Source: Campylobacteraceae bacterium
GTDB taxonomy: Bacteria; Campylobacterota; Campylobacteria; Campylobacterales; Sulfurovaceae
Length of the DNA stretch: 60,674 nucleotides
Assembly: GCA_027081355.1 (NCBI GenBank)
Contig: JALWKP010000057.1
Span: forward strand, 1-60,674
Direction: 5' to 3'
Within the stretch, counting starts at the first letter, position 1, and every line of letters starts with the position of its first letter. A program made the position numbers and the translations under genes. The notes under the pieces were generated by a model, which saw only the letters and a list, made by a program, of their open reading frames with translations, made no database searches and was not told where the DNA came from. Shown here in pieces: positions 8,201 through 16,637 of the stretch.

Positions 8201-9305
8201 TTTCAACCTCTTTAACTGCTTGTATATATTTATTTATAACTATCGATTCATCGAACTCTTTAACAATTTTTTCCCTGCCTCTTTTGCCCATCTCTTCTCT
8301 TTGTTTAGCGCTTAAATTCAGCATCCGCTCCATCTGCTTAGCAAGGCTTTTGGCATTTTTAACTTCGCATAAAAAGCCGCTGGTTTCATTATCGATTACA
8401 TCTTTGCATCCGGGCGTATCGGTTGTGATTATCGGTTTTTCCATACTTGCAGCCTCCAGCAAAACTCTTGAGAGCCCCTCTCTGTAAGAAGGCAGCACCA
8501 CGCAGTCGCTCTCTTTTATAATTTGGCTAACCCTGTCGCTTGTGCCAAGGTAATTGACAATTCCTTCATCCTGCCACTTTTGCATCTGCTCTTTTGTAAT
8601 TGCGGTAGGATTTCCGGGATAGAAGGCTCCTAAAATTTGAAACTGTGCATTTTTATATTTTTGCAAAATCTCTTTAGCCGCTTCGACATATTCTATTATG
8701 CCTTTATCCCTAACCAGCCGCGCAATAAACAGAAATTTAAATTTACCGCTGCTCTCTTTTAAAAGAGGCTTAAACTTTTGTGTATCTATCCCCGAGCCCG
8801 GAAGCAAATCGGTTTTGCCTTTATCAACAAGCCTGTTTTCAATAAACAACTCCCTATCATACGGATTTTGAAAAAACACTTTATTGGAAAATTTCAAAGC
8901 TATTTTATAAAGGTTTCTGCCTATTTTAGAAGAGATAGAATTATTTAAAAAGACCGTTCCAAGCCCAGAAATATTGTTAATTACTTTTACACCCGCCAGC
9001 TTAGCCCCTATTGTTCCGTAAATATTTGGCTTAATTGTGTAGTGCAGGGCGATACCTGGCTTAATCTCTTTATAAATTTTATAATACTCCCATATAGTCT
9101 TAATATCTTCTATCGGATTTGTCCCCTTGTTATTCATAAAAATATCAAAACACTCCACCCCTTTTTCTTGCAGCTTCTTAACATACTCATCTTTTGGCGC
9201 CACTGCATAAATTTTATACCCCTCTTCCTGCAAAGCCTTTATAAGCCCCATCCGAAAATTATAAATATTCCAAGAAGTATTAATGCTTATCACAATCTTT
9301 TTCAT
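8193..9305 (-). CDS. GT4 glycosyltransferase, PglA/WcaI-like
   Basis: A 370-residue GT-B fold enzyme of glycosyltransferase family 4. Its N-terminal acceptor domain begins MKKIVISINTSWNIYNFR, typical of the subgroup that includes PglA. The C-terminal donor domain has FLFIARLVRDKGIIEYVEAA and the E-x7-E motif in PSYREGLSRVLLEAASMEKPI. It would add one sugar from a nucleotide donor to an undecaprenyl-linked oligosaccharide at the inner membrane face. Its stop overlaps the start of the RmlD fusion, so translation is probably coupled. The exact linkage cannot be read from sequence. Confidence 0.85.
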   Translation of the reverse strand: MKKIVISINTSWNIYNFRMGLIKALQEEGYKIYAVAPKDEYVKKLQEKGVECFDIFMNNKGTNPIEDIKTIWEYYKIYKEIKPGIALHYTIKPNIYGTIGAKLAGVKVINNISGLGTVFLNNSISSKIGRNLYKIALKFSNKVFFQNPYDRELFIENRLVDKGKTDLLPGSGIDTQKFKPLLKESSGKFKFLFIARLVRDKGIIEYVEAAKEILQKYKNAQFQILGAFYPGNPTAITKEQMQKWQDEGIVNYLGTSDRVSQIIKESDCVVLPSYREGLSRVLLEAASMEKPIITTDTPGCKDVIDNETSGFLCEVKNAKSLAKQMERMLNLSAKQREEMGKRGREKIVKEFDESIVINKYIQAVKEVENG

Positions 9306-9319
9306 AAACCATTCCCAAA

Positions 9320-9354
9320 ATTATCCATTATCCATTCTCAATTATCAATTAATC
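9320..9354. repeat. Heptanucleotide tandem repeat, five units (array 1)
   Basis: Five consecutive 7-base units: ATTATCC, ATTATCC, ATTCTCA, ATTATCA, ATTAATC. The array fills the gap between asnB and the GT4 gene and runs into the asnB stop codon. Twenty-four consecutive bases (9327-9350) are identical to part of the array at 29495-29529, 20 kb away. Confidence 0.8.
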
Positions 9355-11254
9355 AAACCCATTTCTCTTTCCACATCTGAAAACTCAAAATAAACCAAAT
9401 AGCGTTAAAATAGGAGCTGTCACCGGCAAAAAACGCTTCTTTTATCCTTTGCACCTCATCAACATTAAAAATTTCACTCTGCAATTTGGCAGGGCTTAAA
9501 TACTCTTCTGCCAACGGTTTTAACTCCCCTTTTAACCACTCGTTAAGCGGAATTTGAAAGCCGCTTTTTGGTTTATCGATAATTTCTTGCGGAATATATT
9601 TATACAAAATCTGCCTTGCTAAATATTTGCCTTGATTGTTTTTATATTTCAAGCTCTCAGGCACTCTTGCCATAAATTCTATGATTCTGTGGTCAATAAG
9701 AGGTTCGCGCCCTTCTAAACTTACACTCATAGCCGCCCTATCAACTTTTGTCAAGACATCATCAACCATAAAAGTTTTATAATCGATTCTCATCATATTG
9801 TCCAAAAACCCAAGATTATTATCCATTTCAAATTTGCCGTATAAAATACTTTGCGGTTTCTCTTTTAAAATTTTACCTACATCTTTTGGGCTTACATATG
9901 AAGAAGCATTGATAAACATCTCTTTGTAACTGCCGGTATTTAGCGCACGTTTAAATTTATTAAATTTATCGGCGATATTTGTCTGTTTATACTTTTTAGG
10001 CAAAATAGAATTTAACGATTTTACACTTTGAGCGCTGAAAATATTTACTGCTGTTTTTAAAAAAGCTTTTTTTAAACGGCTTGAAAAAACAGAGCTTATT
10101 TTATTTAAAAAGAAATATTTGCTATACCCGCAAAATGCTTCGTCCCCGCCGTCTGCGCTTAAGGCTACCGTCACATCTTTTTTAGCCAGTTTTGAGACAA
10201 TCATAGTGGGAATTGCCGAACTGTCCCCAAAGGGCTCATCGTAAAAATATGGCAAATTTGCAACAATGCCAAGCATCTCTTTTTCGCTGACATAATATTC
10301 GGTATGTTTTGTGCCAAAATACTCAGCAACCATCTTAGCGTGTTTGGCTTCGTTATACTTTTTGTCGTCAAATCCGATTGTAAATGTGCGCAGGTTTTTT
10401 TGGCTTTTAGAAAGAATTGCAGTAACCAAAGAAGAGTCGTAACCTCCGCTTAAGAACACTCCCACGGGCACATCTGCTACCATTCGCAAATTTACTGCAT
10501 CGTTTAAAATAAGCTCTAGGCGTTTTAAAATTTCACTCTCGCTAAAATCGAACTTCTCTTTGGCATAACAGTTATCGACACTCCAATATCCGTAAATGTT
10601 AAACTCCAAAGTTTCAATATCAAGTTCCAAATAAGCGCCGGGCTCCAGCTTGTAGCATTTTTCAAAAACAGAATATGGCGCAGGAATATAACCAAATTGA
10701 AAATAGTAAGGCAAAATCTCGATATTTAACTCTTTTTTAAAGCCTGAATATTCATAAAAAGATTTCAATTCCGAAGCAAAAAGAAATTCGTTATCGTTAA
10801 AGTAGTAATAGAGCGGTTTAACCCCTGCCCTGTCGCGGATTAGAGTAAGTTTGCCGTTAGCTTTATCTAAAATCGCAATAGCAAACATCCCGATAAACTT
10901 CTCTACACAATCAACACCCCACTGCCTAAAAGCGTAAAGAATCACTTCGGTATCGCTGCTTGATTTAAACTTAACCCCAAGTTCTTGCAGCTCTTTTTTT
11001 ATACTCTTAAAATTATAAACCTCTCCGTTAAAGACAATTATAAAATTCCCGCAATCGCTAAGCATAGGCTGATGCCCAAGAGGGGAAAGGTCTAATATAG
11101 AAAGCCTGTTGTGCCCCAAATGGATAAATTTGTCTTTAACTTTCCCAATCCAAACACCCCTGTCGTCCGGACCGCGGTATGCTTGAATTTCTAGCATTTT
11201 TTCTAAAGTTTTTTCCTGCTTTATCGCAGAAACTGCACCAACAATTCCGCACAT
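9353..11254 (-). CDS. asnB: Asparagine synthase (glutamine-hydrolysing)
   Basis: A 633-residue class II amidotransferase. The N-terminal nucleophile is Cys2 (MCGIVGAV) in the glutaminase domain (~1-215). The synthetase domain follows with the PP-loop GVFLSGGYDSSLVTAIL and later SADGGDEAFCGYSKYF. In polysaccharide clusters such enzymes often transfer glutamine-derived ammonia to a sugar carboxyl or similar acceptor rather than making free asparagine, so amidation of a uronic-acid-like residue is a reasonable alternative. It sits between the EpsG-like polymerase and a GT4. The extreme C-terminus and stop merge with heptad array 1. Confidence 0.88.
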   Translation of the reverse strand: MCGIVGAVSAIKQEKTLEKMLEIQAYRGPDDRGVWIGKVKDKFIHLGHNRLSILDLSPLGHQPMLSDCGNFIIVFNGEVYNFKSIKKELQELGVKFKSSSDTEVILYAFRQWGVDCVEKFIGMFAIAILDKANGKLTLIRDRAGVKPLYYYFNDNEFLFASELKSFYEYSGFKKELNIEILPYYFQFGYIPAPYSVFEKCYKLEPGAYLELDIETLEFNIYGYWSVDNCYAKEKFDFSESEILKRLELILNDAVNLRMVADVPVGVFLSGGYDSSLVTAILSKSQKNLRTFTIGFDDKKYNEAKHAKMVAEYFGTKHTEYYVSEKEMLGIVANLPYFYDEPFGDSSAIPTMIVSKLAKKDVTVALSADGGDEAFCGYSKYFFLNKISSVFSSRLKKAFLKTAVNIFSAQSVKSLNSILPKKYKQTNIADKFNKFKRALNTGSYKEMFINASSYVSPKDVGKILKEKPQSILYGKFEMDNNLGFLDNMMRIDYKTFMVDDVLTKVDRAAMSVSLEGREPLIDHRIIEFMARVPESLKYKNNQGKYLARQILYKYIPQEIIDKPKSGFQIPLNEWLKGELKPLAEEYLSPAKLQSEIFNVDEVQRIKEAFFAGDSSYFNAIWFILSFQMWKEKWV

Positions 11255-11256
11255 AT

Positions 11257-12303
11257 TTAAAACAGTCCTTTAAAGAGAATATTTTGATAAGGTATCCAAT
11301 AAAAAGAGTTTACAGCAAAATTAAGCCATGCCGATAAAATAACAAAATAGACAAATACCACAAAATAAGTAACAGTTGATGGCGAAAATTGCTCTCTGGC
11401 TAAAACAGGCAAACGGGCATAAACTACAATTTGCAAAGGAATGAAATACAAAGACATTCTATCTACTGCCGTAGCTGCAAATTTAACCAAGAATATCGAT
11501 ATAAAAGAGGCTATTGCAATCATTTTCCAAAAGGTGTAATCTTTAAAGTATCTTTTCCACTGCTTTCTGTAATAAAAAAGAAAAACCGATGGTATAGTAT
11601 TTAAAGTGGTTCTTATCAATGCCCCGTGCGATTGCATATGAGTTTCTACATAATTTTGCCATAAAGCATCAGCTTCATTCCCCATAAAAGAGATCCATAT
11701 GCCATACATAGCTGCTAAAAGACCGATAAGTTTTAATAATTTTCCTCTCTCGCCTGCAAAAATACCAAATGTTATCATAATAACAGCAGTTTTGTGAAAA
11801 GCACTGGCAATTGCTACCAAAAATACAAAGCGCCAAAATTTACCTCTGTTCAATTCAGAAATCGCCCACATAATAAATCCAAGCGCTACCCCCTGGCGCA
11901 TATATCCCATATAAACAACTATAATCAAATAGGGAACAGTAGCAACCAACCCCAGCCAAGGGTTAGGCTGTTTGCGAACAAAAATTATTAATCCAGTCAT
12001 AGACAGTGCAGCGCAAATAGCAGTTAAAGTTTCAAATCCCCAGCCTTGATGGTAAACAAAATAACTCAAAAGCCGATAACCTTTATCCCCTGCTTCTAAT
12101 ACTTGATTTAAACTTAAATGCGCTAAGTGGCGAAATCTATGCAAATAGTTATACCAGTCACCGCCGCAAGCTCTAAAACCTATAATAAAAACATAAAATA
12201 TTCCAAGCAGCCACCATGTAAAAGTTAGTGACCTTCTTTTTTTATTAATTCTAAGAATTGCCCCGGCAGCAGCAACAAAATACATTAAATAGTAAACCCA
12301 CAT
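11257..12303 (-). CDS. EpsG family polysaccharide polymerase-like membrane protein
   Basis: A 348-residue integral membrane protein with about 9-10 hydrophobic segments. The conserved core Y-M-G-Y-M-R-Q-G-V-A-L-G-F followed by SAFHKTAVIM matches the EpsG/Wzy-like pattern, in which an Arg-Gln and a His-Lys-Thr lie in consecutive loops. The cysteine/aspartate loop FRACGGDWYNYLHRF is also typical. Probable role: polymerisation of lipid-linked repeat units on the periplasmic side. It is the only obvious polymerase in the cluster, sits 3 bp from asnB, and is followed upstream by glycosyltransferases. Confidence 0.8.
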   Translation of the reverse strand: MWVYYLMYFVAAAGAILRINKKRRSLTFTWWLLGIFYVFIIGFRACGGDWYNYLHRFRHLAHLSLNQVLEAGDKGYRLLSYFVYHQGWGFETLTAICAALSMTGLIIFVRKQPNPWLGLVATVPYLIIVVYMGYMRQGVALGFIMWAISELNRGKFWRFVFLVAIASAFHKTAVIMITFGIFAGERGKLLKLIGLLAAMYGIWISFMGNEADALWQNYVETHMQSHGALIRTTLNTIPSVFLFYYRKQWKRYFKDYTFWKMIAIASFISIFLVKFAATAVDRMSLYFIPLQIVVYARLPVLAREQFSPSTVTYFVVFVYFVILSAWLNFAVNSFYWIPYQNILFKGLF

Positions 12304-12322
12304 TTAACTGTTACTCCTATAT

Positions 12323-13426
12323 TTACTGTGTAATTATTAGCTCTTTTATTATTTTAATATAACTTTTGCAATTTTTGTTATTATTAAACAGATTGAGGAT
12401 TTTTTTAAAGTTCCTATTTGACATTTTTACCCTAAGTTCTTTATTTAAATATAACTTTTCCAAAGCTTCCAGCCACTCTTTATTATTAGAGACCAAAAAA
12501 CCGTTATCCTCTTGCACAATTTCGCAGTTTATACCAACTGGAGAAGCAATTATAGGCTTTTTGCACGACATATACTGTATTAGTTTAAATCCGCACTTCC
12601 CTTGGCTCCAAGGGTCGTTGTGCAAAGGCATAATACCTACATCAAACTCTAAAATATTTTCGATTTCGCTCTCTTCACTCCAGGGGATAATATTAATGCC
12701 GTATTCTTTCGCCTTTTCTTCGCTTAAAAGCGATTTATCAAAACCTATTAAATTAAATTGAACATTTTGAAATTTATTTTTAAACTCTTTAAAGACATCC
12801 AAAATTTCTAAAATATAAACACTTGTGCTTTTAGAGCCTATCCACCCGACGATAAAATTTTTACTCTCTTTTTTTTGATAATTTACACATTTTTGTATAT
12901 ATCTGTCTATCAATACAACCGTCGGCAATCTGTATATTTTTTTATTATATTTAGCCGCATAATTCTCCAAATAACTGTTACAGGCTATTACAGCGGAGGC
13001 ATTTTTTATAACATTTGCTATTTTTTTAGATAGAAATTTTTTTATAAACAAATTGCTGCTCATATCATAACGGTGAAAAATAGCATCATCATAATCAACA
13101 ATATATTTGATGCCTCTTAACTTCAACAGTTTTTCAAATATTGCAGGAAAATATGGAAGCAGTTCATACTCTATTAAAATTAAATCATAACTGTTAAAAA
13201 ACAGAATTTTAAATAAAATAATAACCCTTTTTATATACGCCTTTGCCGCTGCCGCTGTTTTGTCAAAGCTATTTTTGGCAGTAAAATAGTCTTTGTTAAA
13301 AAGAGGATAAATATCCATATCTATACCGTTTTTTTCAAAACATTGCTTATAATTGTAAAAGCGGTATCTGCTGCTAGGTCCTTCATAAGAGTATTTACTT
13401 AAAGCTAATATCTTTATCTTTTCCAT
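12323..13426 (-). CDS. Glycosyltransferase family 4
   Basis: A 367-residue protein with a GT4-like C-terminal domain: FIVGWIGSKSTSVYILEIL, then IIPWSEESEIENILEFDVGIMPLHNDPWSQGKCGFKLIQYMSCKKPIIASPVG. The final part carries the E/D-x-G-K-x-x-K-L nucleotide-sugar binding region. The N-terminal domain starts ILALSKYSYEGPSSRYR, common in polysaccharide-cluster GT4 proteins. The gene is more AT-rich than asnB or the 413-aa GT. It overlaps the deacetylase fragment upstream by 13 bases. Donor and acceptor are unknown. Confidence 0.8.
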   Translation of the reverse strand: MEKIKILALSKYSYEGPSSRYRFYNYKQCFEKNGIDMDIYPLFNKDYFTAKNSFDKTAAAAKAYIKRVIILFKILFFNSYDLILIEYELLPYFPAIFEKLLKLRGIKYIVDYDDAIFHRYDMSSNLFIKKFLSKKIANVIKNASAVIACNSYLENYAAKYNKKIYRLPTVVLIDRYIQKCVNYQKKESKNFIVGWIGSKSTSVYILEILDVFKEFKNKFQNVQFNLIGFDKSLLSEEKAKEYGINIIPWSEESEIENILEFDVGIMPLHNDPWSQGKCGFKLIQYMSCKKPIIASPVGINCEIVQEDNGFLVSNNKEWLEALEKLYLNKELRVKMSNRNFKKILNLFNNNKNCKSYIKIIKELIITQ

Positions 13427-13734
13427 CCCAATGCCCTCATCTTGATTTCTGATATAGAATTCCCGTAAAATGTAAATCTTTTATGAATATTTGTATCGTA
13501 ACTGCTATAATTTTCATCTACAAGAAGAATATTTTTAACCCCGTTATTTTGCAAATACTCAAGCTGGCTCTTTTTATAGCTGCCGCTAGGAAAGGCGTAA
13601 ATTTCTAAAGGCAATTGTAATTTCTCCGTAAAAATTAAATAGTAATATTTTGTAAGCCTGAAAATATCTGTATAAAATATAAGCAGTGCAAAAAAATTTT
13701 CTCTAAAAAAAACATAGAATGATACAAGTATCAT
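13414..13734 (-). pseudogene. Truncated polysaccharide deacetylase (C-terminal remnant)
   Basis: A 106-codon frame whose second half reads as the end of a NodB-type polysaccharide deacetylase: LPLEIYAFPSGSYKKSQLEY, then NNGVKNILLVDEN, and a closing RFTFYGNSISEIKMRALGW. The TFDDG metal site and the HSxxH motif that such enzymes need should lie upstream, but the next gene ends only 14 bases away. The amino end (MILVSFYVFFREN) is hydrophobic filler. I read it as a remnant left after recombination inside the cluster. It could still be expressed as a small protein. Confidence 0.6.
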
Positions 13735-13748
13735 TTTTTCTCTCCTTT

Positions 13749-14579
13749 TTACGCCTCAAGCAATAAGCGATAAGCACTTCTTAATGCTTTAGTAATTTTC
13801 TTTTGATTTAACCAAATTAATGTCATTGTTTTTGCTATTTTTATTTTAAACTTCAAATAACTAATTTTTGAAACATTTTCTAGTTTTTGAACCTCCTTTA
13901 TTAATTTAAAATATCCATTATCCAATCCATCCAGGTTTGACATAGCCGAAATATGACCTACTCTATGCCAATAAATATCTTCATTAACATGTCCGTAATT
14001 TATATTTTCTTTACTGGCTAATTCTATACAAAAAAGTAAATCTTCTGCGTGCGTCATTCCCTCTTTAAAGCGAACTTTATTAAGAGCTTTGCTTCTAATC
14101 ATATAGCAGACATGACAAAAAACCCTGGAATCTAAATCTATTATTCTTGGCAACAATTTCCCTTTATAGTAAGGGGTATAAATTTTTACATTATCTTTCA
14201 ATTCACTGTCTTTAAGAAAAATTTTGCCGTCAAGCAAATCTGTATCTTTATTATCTTCAAGATATTTCACTCTTACTTCCAAGCTGTGAGGAGGCAAGAC
14301 ATCATCTGCATCTAAAAAAGTAATATATTTGCCTCCGGCTTTATCTATTCCCCTGTTCCGGGCACTGCTTACGCCCCTATTGTCTTGCTTAATCAATATA
14401 ATTTTATCATCCGAGAAACTTTGGACAATTTCTGCCGTTTCGTCTGTGCTTCCGTCATCCACAACTATAAGCTCCCAATTTTTATAAGTTTGGTTTAAAA
14501 CCGACTCTATTGTTTCCTTAATATACTTTTTTGCATTAAATGCCGGCACAATTATAGAAACCAAGGGTGTATCACTCAT
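13749..14579 (-). CDS. Glycosyltransferase family 2
   Basis: A 276-residue GT-A enzyme. It has the classic start VSIIVPAFNAKKYIKETIESVLNQTYKNWELIVVDDGSTDET, and a DxD-type metal motif in ITFLDADDVLPPHSLE. The C-terminal acceptor part is short and carries an HAEDLLFCIELA element with the catalytic-base Asp/Glu pair. It transfers one sugar in repeat-unit assembly at the inner leaflet. Its start overlaps the end of the PseB-like gene by 4 bases (ATGA type), so it is translationally coupled. Confidence 0.85.
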   Translation of the reverse strand: MSDTPLVSIIVPAFNAKKYIKETIESVLNQTYKNWELIVVDDGSTDETAEIVQSFSDDKIILIKQDNRGVSSARNRGIDKAGGKYITFLDADDVLPPHSLEVRVKYLEDNKDTDLLDGKIFLKDSELKDNVKIYTPYYKGKLLPRIIDLDSRVFCHVCYMIRSKALNKVRFKEGMTHAEDLLFCIELASKENINYGHVNEDIYWHRVGHISAMSNLDGLDNGYFKLIKEVQKLENVSKISYLKFKIKIAKTMTLIWLNQKKITKALRSAYRLLLEA

Positions 14580-15571
14580 TGCATTATCTCCTCTTGCTCA
14601 ATTAATTTTTTAATATCTTCAACACTCAGCCAGTCGCTATTTTTTCCGGAGTGATACTCAAAACCATTTTCCATTTTAGTTGCACCTGTTTTTTGGCAAT
14701 ACTCTTTATAATTCCACTTATCTTCCAAAGGGGTAATTATGTAATAATTTCCCCGTTTAACGGTCGTATAAGATTCATATTCGCTCACCATAACTTCATG
14801 CAGCTTTTCCCCCTGGCGTATCCCGACTTCTCTATATTCAATATCGGGCGCAACAGCTTTTGCTACGTCGGTTATTCTGTAAGATGGAGCAATAGGAACA
14901 ATAATTTCGCCGCCCCAGCCGTTATTAATACCCTCCATAACCAAATTTATGCTCTCTTGCAAAGTTATGCTAAAACGGGTCATTTCCTTATCGGTTATCG
15001 GCAAAAAGCCCTGCTCTTTTACTTTCATAAAAAACGGAACTACGGAGCCTTTGCTTCCGAAAATATTGCCGTATCTAACAATTGAAAATTTTGTTGTTTC
15101 ATTATTGTCATCTCTGTTTGCATAAATAAAAAGCTTTTCCAAAAGCAGTTTGCTAGCCCCGTAAGTATTAATCGGAGATGCCGCTTTATCTGTAGAGAGC
15201 GCCACAACTTTAGGTATTTCATTTGCAAAAGCAGCATCTATAATATTTTGAGAACCCAAAATATTTGTCTTAACACACTCCATAGGGTTCTGCTCTGCGG
15301 CAGGAACATGCTTTATTGCAGCGGAGTGAACCAAAATATCGACATTTCTGCTAATTTGCATTACCCTCTCTTTATCGCGCACATCGCCCAGATAATACCT
15401 TATCGGGTAATCTTTAGGGGGAAATTCACTAGCCATTGCGTGCTGTTTTTGCTCATCTCTTGAAAAAATTATTACTTTTTTAACTTTTGGGTAATTTTTA
15501 AATATATACTCTGTAAAAGCTTTTCCAAACGATCCTGTTCCTCCTGTAATTAAAACTGTTTTATTATTCAT
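14576..15571 (-). CDS. pseB: PseB-like UDP-GlcNAc 4,6-dehydratase (inverting)
   Basis: A 331-residue extended SDR. It has the nucleotide motif ITGGTGSFGKAF, the conserved VDILVHSAAIKHVPAAEQNPMEC and the active-site region STDKAASPINTYGASKLLLEKL, with Lys in the place of the usual Tyr-proximal residue, as in PseB/CapD-type enzymes. The C-terminal VGIRQGEKLHEVMVSEYE is diagnostic of this family. It would convert UDP-GlcNAc to a UDP-4-keto-6-deoxy-sugar (L-arabino configuration for PseB). No pseC, pseH, pseG, pseI or pseF is nearby, so the product may enter another 6-deoxyamino-sugar route here, or the other pse genes are elsewhere. Confidence 0.82.
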   Translation of the reverse strand: MNNKTVLITGGTGSFGKAFTEYIFKNYPKVKKVIIFSRDEQKQHAMASEFPPKDYPIRYYLGDVRDKERVMQISRNVDILVHSAAIKHVPAAEQNPMECVKTNILGSQNIIDAAFANEIPKVVALSTDKAASPINTYGASKLLLEKLFIYANRDDNNETTKFSIVRYGNIFGSKGSVVPFFMKVKEQGFLPITDKEMTRFSITLQESINLVMEGINNGWGGEIIVPIAPSYRITDVAKAVAPDIEYREVGIRQGEKLHEVMVSEYESYTTVKRGNYYIITPLEDKWNYKEYCQKTGATKMENGFEYHSGKNSDWLSVEDIKKLIEQEEIMQ

Positions 15572-15633
15572 TTAACATCCTTTTTACATAAATTCATTTC
15601 AAGTTTTAATAAATTATTCATTATTTATAGTTT

Positions 15634-16623
15634 CTAATCCGGAATTTCATTTATTTTTAAACAATTTGGCAAAGTTCCATAACCCTTGGGATAAGCTAAT
15701 ATTTTTTTTACATATTTTAAAGATTTAAAAAAATTTAATGCTTCATTTCTATCATCTCTTTTTTTTATTATAGAGTGAGCTAATAATAAAGAATATTTAA
15801 TACTTGATAGAAAAATATACGTAAAAAGATAATAATTTCCAACTTTTCTTAAATATAACAAATATGAAACCTGCGCCTGCTTTTCCATCAATCCATACTT
15901 ATCTGTCTGTCCAGACGAATGAGTAAGCTCTGCAAATGGATAAACCATACATTTATATCTTTTAGAAAAGCGGTTTCTAAAAAGATCAACATCCTCTACA
16001 TACATGAAAAAATCCGGGTCAAACCCTCCTACATCTAAAAAGGCTTTTTTCTTCATCATAACAAATGGACAATAAAACCCGCCTACCTCAAAAGGTTTAC
16101 TAAAATTATGTTCTTCTTCACTTTTTTTATTTACTTTTTTCTCTCTAAAAAGAAATTTTTTAATTCTATTTGGAAATAGATTTTTAAAATATAATATAGT
16201 AAAACTCTTTTTTGACAACTTTTTATTCATAAAATAAGTATTTTGCTGTGTGCCGTCACGATTTTTAATCAAGCAGCTAATGGCACCTATATCACTATCT
16301 ACCGTCTGAAAAAAATCAAACATCTCTTTAAAAACATTTTTATTAATTATTATATCGGGGTTTACCATACAGAAAAAGTTATATTTAGAATATTTTACTC
16401 CCTTGTTAATAGCTCTTCCAAAACCTTCATTGCTGTTTTGGATGATAAAAATATTATTATCTACTAAATAATTTTCTTTCCATCTAAATTCAGAAGGGCT
16501 GTTGCTAACAATAATTATTTCATAATTTTTCATCTGTATCGTTGAAACTATTTTTTCAACTAAAGGAATAATATATTTTTCGCTATAATAATTTACAATT
16601 ATTATTGACAATCCATGTTCCAT
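15634..16623 (-). CDS. GT2 glycosyltransferase, rhamnosyltransferase-like
   Basis: A 329-residue GT2 protein of the WbbL/RfbN type. It begins LSIIIVNYYSEKYIIPLVEKI, carries NEGFGRAINKGV and the DxD equivalent NPDIIINK, and later GGFDPDFFMYVEDVDLFRNR. This subgroup often uses dTDP-L-rhamnose, which would fit the rml genes in the cluster; that assignment is an inference. The C-terminal region has a hydrophobic patch (YYLFTYIFLSSIKYSLLLAH) that may associate with the membrane. The gene is AT-rich compared with the 413-aa GT that precedes it in transcription. Confidence 0.8.
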   Translation of the reverse strand: MEHGLSIIIVNYYSEKYIIPLVEKIVSTIQMKNYEIIIVSNSPSEFRWKENYLVDNNIFIIQNSNEGFGRAINKGVKYSKYNFFCMVNPDIIINKNVFKEMFDFFQTVDSDIGAISCLIKNRDGTQQNTYFMNKKLSKKSFTILYFKNLFPNRIKKFLFREKKVNKKSEEEHNFSKPFEVGGFYCPFVMMKKKAFLDVGGFDPDFFMYVEDVDLFRNRFSKRYKCMVYPFAELTHSSGQTDKYGLMEKQAQVSYLLYLRKVGNYYLFTYIFLSSIKYSLLLAHSIIKKRDDRNEALNFFKSLKYVKKILAYPKGYGTLPNCLKINEIPD

Positions 16624-16637
16624 GCTGCTATCTCCTC

